33,359 nt of DNA from the NCBI GenBank assembly GCA_017483645.1, contig JAFUWD010000045.1, positions 1-33,359 of the forward strand, read 5' to 3'. The notes below the pieces were generated by a model. The model was not told the DNA's origin, searched no databases, and saw only the letters and a program-made list of their open reading frames with translations. A program made the position numbers and the translations under genes. Source of the stretch: Muribaculaceae bacterium. GTDB taxonomy: Bacteria; Bacteroidota; Bacteroidia; Bacteroidales; Muribaculaceae. Shown here piece after piece: positions 24,173-31,500 of the stretch (within the stretch, counting starts at the first letter, position 1; every line of letters starts with the position of its first letter).

Positions 24173-24758
24173 TTTCTTCAAAACACTAAAGGCTGTATCT
24201 CAGGGTATTTATCGTGAGAAGATGAGCCGTTTTCTTGCTTTTGCCGAGCCCGTGGCCACTGCCGACGATGCCCGGGCGGTAATCAAACGTTACCAAAACC
24301 AATATCACGACGCGCGTCATGTGTGCTGGGCCTACATGATAGGAACAGCGCGCGAAGAGTTTCTGTCGAGCGACAACGGCGAGCCAAGCGGCACGGCCGG
24401 CAAGCCCATCTTGGGGCAAATCAACTCATTCGGGCTGACCAATGTGGTGATAGTGGTGGTGCGCTATTTTGGCGGCATCAAATTGGGAACGTCGGGCTTG
24501 ATTGTGGCCTATCGCGAGGCGGCCCGCCTGGCAATCGAGGCGGGCGAGATTTTGGAGTGTCACGAACAGGCCCGGCGTAGCTTCACATTTGCTTATCTGA
24601 CGATGAACGACGTGATGAAGATTGTCAAAAAAGAGCAAGTACGCATTATCGAACAGCATTTCGACAACGTGTGCTCGATGACCATTGAGGCCGATGCCGA
24701 TGCCATACCGGCACTGGTGAGCCTTCTTAAGGGCGCAGGCGCATCGTTTCAAGATTAA
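24165..24758 (+). CDS. YigZ/IMPACT family protein (UPF0029)
   Basis: The 197-residue protein has the UPF0029 N-terminal domain with AYMIG, SSDNGEPSGTAGKPILGQI and NVVIVVVRYFGGIKLGTSGLI, the diagnostic signature. A C-terminal ferredoxin-like domain (DUF1949 type) follows. Its cellular role in bacteria is not settled; the fold suggests nucleic-acid or ribosome contact. I chose the ATG at 24165 (MADFFKTLKA), inside the thioesterase end, over 24129. It appears to be the last gene of the tightly spaced run. Confidence 0.92.
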   Translation: MADFFKTLKAVSQGIYREKMSRFLAFAEPVATADDARAVIKRYQNQYHDARHVCWAYMIGTAREEFLSSDNGEPSGTAGKPILGQINSFGLTNVVIVVVRYFGGIKLGTSGLIVAYREAARLAIEAGEILECHEQARRSFTFAYLTMNDVMKIVKKEQVRIIEQHFDNVCSMTIEADADAIPALVSLLKGAGASFQD

Positions 24759-24784
24759 ATAGACATGAGTGTTTATTATCATAT

Positions 24785-24792
24785 TATTTTTG
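24785..24792 (+). promoter_or_regulatory. -7 box for the glycosidase-like lipoprotein gene
   Basis: TATTTTTG fits TAnnTTTG and lies 20 bases before the ATG at 24813. No -33 TTTG is seen at the proper distance. Confidence 0.5.
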
Positions 24793-24812
24793 TTTTATTT
24801 TCAAATTGATTT

Positions 24813-25997
24813 ATGAAAAAAATTGCATTATTCCTCTTTGTGTTGCTGGCCCTGGTGTCGTGCCAAAAGCAGCCTAAGCAGTCAGGGTGTGTTGTGCAAG
24901 TGGCCTTGGGTCACTGGGTCCCAACTCATTACACGGCAGAACAAATCATTGGCCGTATCGACACAGTGAATCAAATCATGCCCGTAGAGAAGGTGATTAT
25001 CGGATGGACTCTCGACGTGGATAAGAAAATTTACCGTCAGGTGGGCGAGTATCTTCATTCAAAAGGCATCCGCATGCTGTTGTGGCTGCCATTATTTGCC
25101 GAGACGGAGCAGGTGTTCGACAACAGCCCGGCTGTGGACCTGTGGGGACGCACTCCGGCCAATTATGACTCGGCAGCATCCAATGCTTTTCGCTTCAATT
25201 GTCCGTCGGACCCGAAAAATATCGCTAATTTGCTCGAAATCTACGACCGCGTTTTCAGTGATTGCGGTTTTGATGGCGTGTTTCTGGACCGTGTGCGCAC
25301 CCAGTCCTTTGTGTGCGGGGTGAGCGGCGTGCTGGGTTGCGGCTGTCCGCTTTGTGTGAAGCGATTTGCTGCCGAAGGGGTCGACATCCAGAAGGTGAAA
25401 TCGGAATTTGAATCGCAAGGCGACGCGTTTTTCTCTGTCAGCGCCTACAATCCGGCCGATGGCTTTGTCTTTGAAAATCCTCTTGCCGCGGCATTCTTCA
25501 AGGCTAAGAGCCATATTGTCAGCTCGTCGGTGGCCGCCATCTGTGACAGTCTGCGCAGTCGCAATCTGGAGGTGGGACTGGATTTGTATGCACCTTTCAT
25601 GGCGCCCTTCGTGGGCCAGGACTATAGTATCCTGACCGCTCATGCCGACTTTATTAAGCCCATGTTGTATCGCAAGACCTTTGCCCCTGCCGGGATGGGC
25701 TACGAGTACGAACTGCTCCGCAAATCACTTCCCGGCGCCACCGGCTATCCTGCACTGGAGATGGATGTTGATTTCTTGAATTCTCAATTGGATGCCATGG
25801 CACGTTACGACTGCGGAAAATACCCCGGCATAGAACTCAATTATGACAAAGAGCTGGTCCCGACGTCACCTGAGTACGTCGCAGAATCTCTGAAGGCCGT
25901 GAAGGATCACGGATTTGAAGGCATTGTCCTCTCATGGAACATTCTGGAGGTTCCTCTTAGTCACTTGGAGGCTTTGCGTTCTTCATCGAATCAATAA
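24813..25997 (+). CDS. Lipoprotein with a glycoside-hydrolase-like TIM barrel
   Basis: The 394-residue product has a lipoprotein signal (MKKIALFLFVLLALVSCQK, lipidated Cys17). The rest reads like an (alpha/beta)8 barrel. GIRMLLWLPLF looks like a strand with catalytic-site loops, NIANLLEIYDRVF is a helix, and CGFDGVFLDRVRTQSF matches the G-[FV]-D-G-[VI]-x-L-D strand of many putative glycosidases. Next comes CGCPLCVKRF, a C-x-C-x2-C-x3-F motif that recurs in uncharacterised glycosidase-like families. GLDLYAPFM, YPALEMDVD and GIVLSWNI supply further strands. Substrate and family are not assignable from sequence reading alone. Confidence 0.7.
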   Translation: MKKIALFLFVLLALVSCQKQPKQSGCVVQVALGHWVPTHYTAEQIIGRIDTVNQIMPVEKVIIGWTLDVDKKIYRQVGEYLHSKGIRMLLWLPLFAETEQVFDNSPAVDLWGRTPANYDSAASNAFRFNCPSDPKNIANLLEIYDRVFSDCGFDGVFLDRVRTQSFVCGVSGVLGCGCPLCVKRFAAEGVDIQKVKSEFESQGDAFFSVSAYNPADGFVFENPLAAAFFKAKSHIVSSSVAAICDSLRSRNLEVGLDLYAPFMAPFVGQDYSILTAHADFIKPMLYRKTFAPAGMGYEYELLRKSLPGATGYPALEMDVDFLNSQLDAMARYDCGKYPGIELNYDKELVPTSPEYVAESLKAVKDHGFEGIVLSWNILEVPLSHLEALRSSSNQ

Positions 25998-26037
25998 TGT
26001 TGATAGAAAATTGTTAAATTTTTAAATACTGATTACT

Positions 26038-26595
26038 ATGAAAACTATGCGACAAATCCTTTTCATGGCTTGTTGGGTAATAGCGCTTGTTGTTGCCGCT
26101 CAGCAGCCCGACCCTGTCATTGCAACGATTGATGATGCCTATCGGCAGGCAAAAGACCTCACGAAGAAGAACAAAAGCCTTGGCAATGAGATGGTGACCA
26201 CACTTGACTACACAATACGTGGCAAGGGTAAAACCACCGAGAAACTTCACTTCTTCTACAACACAGTCGAGGGTACCTATTTGATGGCCGACGGGCAAGA
26301 TCCTCATTTCTTTTACTATCCGTTGTTCTTCGTCACACGCAGTTACAACATCGGGAAAAAGAAATACTACGAAGAGTATCTTTTCTCTTCCTCGTCGCAG
26401 CAGCTGCAATTCGCATTGACCCAGGACTATGATGAAAACGGAAAACGCTTTGAGCGTCGGTTTTATTTTAACGATGGCAGTCTATATAAAGTAGAAGGTC
26501 CTGCGGCCACATCCATCATGGAAAATGGTGTCTTTTATCAAGCCCAGGAACTGCGGCACGCATTCGACTGGATCATTCGCAATCCGAAAGAGTAA
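26038..26595 (+). CDS. Secreted protein of unknown function
   Basis: The 185-residue protein starts with a signal peptide (MKTMRQILFMACWVIALVVAAQ). The mature part is polar and beta-rich, with many aromatics (HFFYNTVEGTYLMADG, FFYYPLFFVTRSYNIGKKKYYEEYLF) and no Cys pair, so a small periplasmic or outer-membrane-associated domain is likely. It lies 40 bases after the glycosidase-like gene and before a strong terminator, so it may share that transcript. I do not recognise a family. Confidence 0.75.
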   Translation: MKTMRQILFMACWVIALVVAAQQPDPVIATIDDAYRQAKDLTKKNKSLGNEMVTTLDYTIRGKGKTTEKLHFFYNTVEGTYLMADGQDPHFFYYPLFFVTRSYNIGKKKYYEEYLFSSSSQQLQFALTQDYDENGKRFERRFYFNDGSLYKVEGPAATSIMENGVFYQAQELRHAFDWIIRNPKE

Positions 26596-26618
26596 GAATA
26601 AGCATTGCCGATGATTTG

Positions 26619-26664
26619 ACAAGGCGGTTCTACAGGCGTGCGCCCAGTAGAATCGCCTTGTTTT
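26619..26664 (+). terminator. Strong intrinsic terminator
   Basis: ACAAGGCGGTTCTAC (26619-26633) pairs over 15 bases, with one wobble, with GTAGAATCGCCTTGT (26647-26661), followed by TTTT. It ends the transcript of the preceding secreted-protein gene, and being nearly symmetric may also stop the minus-strand dehydrogenase transcript. Confidence 0.8.
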
Positions 26665-26736
26665 AATATGCCGTCCTCGGTAGATATCAGGAAGCCACTC
26701 TTCGGCAAAATTTTATTAAGCTCAATGGTGAGGAAT

Positions 26737-27927
26737 TCAGTGGTTGGCCATGTGATAGATGGCAGTCATGGCGTCGGTGTCGAGCACTTCGATGCTGCCC
26801 AGCGTGATGCTTCCGCCACGGCTTGCTGTTTGTACCATTGTGGCAATTTCCTCGTCGGTGACGGGCCGGCCGAGCAGTTCTACGATGGATGTGGGCATCC
26901 CAATTTGTTGATACCATTTCTCCATGGCCTCGATGCCCAGCATGGCGGTGCGCTCCAGGTCGGCAAAATCACAGGTCACCCCCATTACATTCACCGCAAA
27001 TTGTACAAAGCGGCTCACATGGCGAGGCATCACATAGCGTGCCCAGCTGCCCCACAGCGCTGCCAGTCCCGCTCCATGCGTCACCCCGAACATGGCGCTC
27101 AGTTCATGCTCCAGCCGGTGGGTGGCAAAATCTTTCTCATAGCCACATTCGGTCAAGTCGTTGTGAGCCAGTGAGCCTGCCCACATGATTTGAGCGCGGT
27201 GGCGGTAGTCGGTGGGGGCACGCAGCACCTCGATGGCACTGTCGCGCACGGTGCGCAGTAGTCCCTCGGCCAGAGCGTCGGTGAGCGGCATGTCGTCGTA
27301 GCGGCAGAAATAACGCTCCATGGTGTGCATCATGATGTCGGTGGCTCCTGCAGCTGTTTGATAAGGAGGCAGGGTGAAGGTACGCTCGGGATTCATGATG
27401 GCAAACCGGCACCGACACAGGTCGCTGTTCACACCGCGTTTCAGGGGATGGGGCGTTTCATCGTTGGTGATGACGCAGCTGCTGCTCATCTCGCTGCCTG
27501 CGGCGGGGATGGTGAGCACGCAGCCCACCGGCAGGCAAGCCTGCGGCACCGCCCGGCCCTGCCACAAGTCCCACACATCGCTGGAGTAGGGCACACCGTA
27601 AGCGATGGCCTTGGCCGAGTCAATGACCGACCCTCCACCGATGGCTAAAATGAAGTCCACCTGCTCGTTGCGGCACAGTTCAATGCCGCGGCGCACCATG
27701 CTCAGCACAGGGTTCGGCACCACGCCACCCAGCTCCACGGTGAACAAACCAGCCTGTTGGAGCAAGTTCAAAATCTTGTCGAGCAGACCGCTGCGACGCG
27801 CGCTGTCGCCACCGTAGTGCACCAGCACGCGCGAGCCGCCATACTGCCGAACCAAGTGAGCCACTTGTTCTTCACTCTCCTTGCCAAACACCACTCGTGT
27901 GGGTGTATAATAATTGAAATCTTTCAT
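26737..27927 (-). CDS. Iron-containing alcohol dehydrogenase (YqhD/Bdh type)
   Basis: This group III dehydrogenase reduces aldehydes with NAD(P)H. The 396-residue protein has the nucleotide-binding GGGSVIDSAKAIA (97 onward) and all four metal ligands Asp197, His201, His270 and His284, spaced exactly as in E. coli YqhD. Fermentative aldehyde disposal or detoxification of lipid-derived aldehydes are likely roles. The start MKDFNYYTPTRVVFGK is typical. It lies 3 bases after the small exported protein gene on the same strand, so the two are probably co-transcribed. Confidence 0.94.
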   Translation of the reverse strand: MKDFNYYTPTRVVFGKESEEQVAHLVRQYGGSRVLVHYGGDSARRSGLLDKILNLLQQAGLFTVELGGVVPNPVLSMVRRGIELCRNEQVDFILAIGGGSVIDSAKAIAYGVPYSSDVWDLWQGRAVPQACLPVGCVLTIPAAGSEMSSSCVITNDETPHPLKRGVNSDLCRCRFAIMNPERTFTLPPYQTAAGATDIMMHTMERYFCRYDDMPLTDALAEGLLRTVRDSAIEVLRAPTDYRHRAQIMWAGSLAHNDLTECGYEKDFATHRLEHELSAMFGVTHGAGLAALWGSWARYVMPRHVSRFVQFAVNVMGVTCDFADLERTAMLGIEAMEKWYQQIGMPTSIVELLGRPVTDEEIATMVQTASRGGSITLGSIEVLDTDAMTAIYHMANH

Positions 27928-27930
27928 GCT

Positions 27931-28443
27931 TTATTTGTTGATTTTCAGTGATTCAAATACTTTCCTCACCCATGGCTCATGCACCGACTTTTTTTCGATG
28001 GAATAGTCGTAGCTGACGTTCCAGGAGCGGTCGCCGCTGATGCGGCCATACTGTGCCTGAATCAGCTCCAATTCTTTGTTTTCTGTGATGACCATATAGG
28101 TGCTGTCGGTGAAAAAATGCTCAAGAAGCGTGCCGTCTTCTTCCGCCATGCTCACCGGCCAGTCATGTTGCATTTTGATATACTCCGACTCGTAGGACTC
28201 GCCATCGCTGCGTTGCTGGCATGTGACAAACACCGAGCCTTGTTGACCCCAAAATCGCTTGCCACCGTTGAATTGTTCCAATTCCCGGTCGGCGTTTTGA
28301 GCCACCATGAAAGCCGGATATTGAATCTCGTAGTTGTATTGGGTGTTCTTATATGTTTTCATGGTTTTGGCGGTCTTGGGAGCAGAAGCCATGAGTGTCA
28401 GCGCCAGGGTTGCGCATAATATCAGAGAGAGTTTGTTTTTCAT
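27931..28443 (-). CDS. Small exported protein of unknown function
   Basis: From the ATG at 28443 the 170-residue protein has a signal peptide (MKNKLSLILCATLALTLMASA). The frame extends to 28497, but that part covers the -7 box. The mature domain contains YKNTQYNYEIQYPAFMVAQ, GSVFVTCQQ, EHFFTDSTYMVITENKELELI and a C-terminal WVRKVFESLKI. This resembles small photosystem-P-like (PsbP/DUF1795-like) lipid or protein binders, whose members often start with a YxxxxxxYSxxxPxxF-type strand; I regard that as a weak suggestion. Its stop lies 3 bases before the start of the dehydrogenase gene. Confidence 0.75.
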   Translation of the reverse strand: MKNKLSLILCATLALTLMASAPKTAKTMKTYKNTQYNYEIQYPAFMVAQNADRELEQFNGGKRFWGQQGSVFVTCQQRSDGESYESEYIKMQHDWPVSMAEEDGTLLEHFFTDSTYMVITENKELELIQAQYGRISGDRSWNVSYDYSIEKKSVHEPWVRKVFESLKINK

Positions 28444-28471
28444 TTGTGATAGTTGGTTGAAAGATTGTGTG

Positions 28472-28479
28472 CAAAGGTA
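28472..28479 (-). promoter_or_regulatory. -7 box for the small exported protein and dehydrogenase
   Basis: TACCTTTG on the minus strand fits TAnnTTTG and lies 28 bases before the ATG at 28443. A TTTG at -33 is not evident. Confidence 0.5.
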
Positions 28480-28486
28480 ATAAAAA

Positions 28487-28518
28487 TTTGCCTTCACACA
28501 GATATTTCATTAAATTTG
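28487..28518 (+). promoter_or_regulatory. Bacteroidetes-type promoter for the GLUG-repeat gene
   Basis: TTTG (28487-28490), 20 bases, then TAAATTTG (28511-28518) match the consensus. The leader would be about 29 bases to the ATG at 28551. Confidence 0.75.
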
Positions 28519-28550
28519 TCACTATATTTATACATTAACTTTTATAAACT

Positions 28551-31500
28551 ATGAGAAACATTGCGTTGTTGTTCATGGCACTCTTGGTGAGCGCTGTGGC
28601 ATGGGCCGAGGATTATTCCTCGCTGTTTGGAGGAGGGACAGGCACTGCAAGTGACCCCTATCAGATTTCCACCCTCGACCACATTTTAAATCTCTCATTG
28701 TATTCACAGCAAATTACGACCTTTGAGGGAATGTATTTTGTGATGACCAACGATATTGAGGCATCCAATCCCAATATCCAAGGTATCCGCGTGTGGGGAA
28801 TCGGTGGTGGTAACCGCCAATTCAGCGGTGTGTTTGATGGTCAGGGTCATAAACTCACCGGCATCACGTTGACCACACCTATGTTTGAATGGATTGGTGT
28901 CAATGGCGTGGTGAAAAATGTGATTATCGACCGGCCTAAAATGACGGGAGTGAAGATGACCAACAATGCTGCGTTTCTTGCGGGAACGGTGTTGGGCACG
29001 GTGGATGGCTGCCGTGTCGTGGATGCTGTGCAAGACTTCACAGCCACCACTTGGACTTACTATAATAGCGGTTTGGCGGCATATATCACAGCTACCGGAG
29101 TGGTGAAAAACTGCTCCTATTCAGGCACTGTCACCACCAATGCCTGTTTCGGGGCTATTGCCGGCCACAACTATGGCGGTTTGGTGCAGGACTGCGTGAG
29201 CACTGCAACTATTGTGGTTGCGGGAAACAATGTTTCCGTGGGAGGAATCGGTGGTATGAGCCAGTGGATGAGTCATGGAGCAGAATACAACTATCGAGGC
29301 TGTGTGTTCGAGGGAAATATCTCGTTGACGAACGGAGGCCTGTCGAGTGTCAGCATGGGCGGTATTGTCGGTGATGGTGGCGCTGCACGTATCAAGAGCT
29401 GTGTGAACAAGGGCACGATTGCCGGTTTGGGATACGTTGGAGGTCTTGCCGGCAAACTTTCAGGAAATTCGTGTGTTGAGGATAGTTACAACATGGGTTG
29501 TGTGTCCGATTATTTCATGGCTCACGGACAGACATCGGTATCCTACGGCATGAGTGACTTTGTTGCAGGACTCGTGGGCTTCATGATGGGCGGAACTATT
29601 GACCGCAGTTGGAATGGCGGCACTTTGCGCTCGGTGCGCTCGGCGGGCGGTCTGATAGGCAGCACGGGGGCGTCGGGTGCCGATGTGGTGGTCAGCAACA
29701 GCTATAATGCGGGGTTGGTTTACGCCCCGTCGACATGGCTCACAGGAAACACCACCATCGAGCAAACGGGTGGACTCGTGGCACATCATTCCGGCCCCTA
29801 CGGAGTGGCGATGAACTCATGCTTGAGCCTGGGAACCATTATCAACTCCACGCTGGCACGGCCTGAGAACTCGGAATACATAGGCTACACGCAGTCGCCC
29901 CAGCTTGTGCCCATCAATCATTGCTATTACGACAAGCAGGTGGCTGGCTACAAGTCGGCCATTGGTGGAAAAACCACCGCTGAGCTTACCGATGGCTCGC
30001 AATTGCCAGGTTTCGACAATACGATTTGGGAGTTTGAGCAGGGATATTATCCGCGGTTGAAATCCACGGCCCAGACCGATGCCGCCCGCTTATGTGCCGC
30101 ACCTTATTTTCTGGCACGGGGCGACACTCATGTGAGCGTGCGCAACGATTTCACGGTGAGCGAGGCTGCGGGTGTGACATGGGGGCTGAGTGAGAACAAT
30201 AATGCCACTCTCAGCGGCAACCAGGTGACCCTGACACAAACCGAAAAAGTGGAGAATATCACCATCACATCGGCGTTGGGTGGCTATGTCCACGAGAGTG
30301 TGGTCACTATAGCTCCCGATATATTTGCGGGTGCAGGCACGCAGACCGACCCCTACCGCATCTACACCTACGACGACCTCAAAAAACTGGCTGCTGCTAC
30401 CAACGCCGGTTATGATTTTGAAGGAGAGTACCTCATGCTGATGAACGACATCGACTGCGGCGGCGATGCCACCTTTGAGCGTATCAGCCAGCAGGAAGAG
30501 CCATTTTTCGGCAACTTCGATGGTGGCGGATTCGCCCTGAACAATTTATCGATGAATCTTGCCGCACAGAATGTGCAAAACAGCGGCTTGTTCGGTATCA
30601 TCGGCAAGGGTGCCTCGGTGAAAAACCTCACCATCGGTGCCAACAGTGACATCGGGCTGGCCTCGAACTGTGGAACAATTGCCGGCAAGAATTTTGGAAC
30701 CATCGAGAATTGCTTCGTTTTGCCCTCCGTCATTTCCACCGCCCAGGCGCAAGGTGTGGTGGGTGGCATCGTGGCCACCAACACCGAGACGGGTGAGGTG
30801 ATTGACTGCTATGTGGCGCCGGCCATGACCTTTGAGGGGAGTTGTAATTATGCCGGCGGCGTTGCTGCCTACAACATTGGCTTGATAGATGGTTGCCAAT
30901 ATGCCAATACCATCAGTGCTCCCGCTTCGCGTTATGTGGGTGGCATTGCCGCTGTGAACTATGGCCAAGTCGACAACTGCATGGTCAGTGGCCGCATTGA
31001 GGCCCAAAGTTATGTGGGCGGTATTGCATCGCGTTGCATCAATTATAACAGCAACGCACCCGACCCCGTTGTCAGCAACTCGCTCGTGACGGCGCAAATC
31101 ATCTATTCCACTGACGTGGAGCACGCTGGCGCCGTGGTGGGCGAAAACTACGCCAAGTATGAAAATGTGGTGTTCGACAAGCAAATATCGGTTTATGAGA
31201 ATTTCACTGTCGAGGGGCTTTCGGGAAAACTTACCCGCGAGATTGTTGCCGACGGAGCGCTAAGCAATAAATTTGTTGCACCTGCTGGCAAGTATCCTGT
31301 GCTTGCCAAGTTTGCAACCCAGCCCGCTGTGGTGTTGACGCAGAATCCCATCGTCTTTGCCGACGCCGACACGCGGTTGGCTATGAGTGAGGGAGCTTCT
31401 GCGCAGTTCCCTTCTTTACAGGGACTCGCTCAAAGCCTGACTGCAGGCAATGATTTTGCTTTTGATTCCTCCTCGGCTTTGCTCACCTATAATGGCTCGC

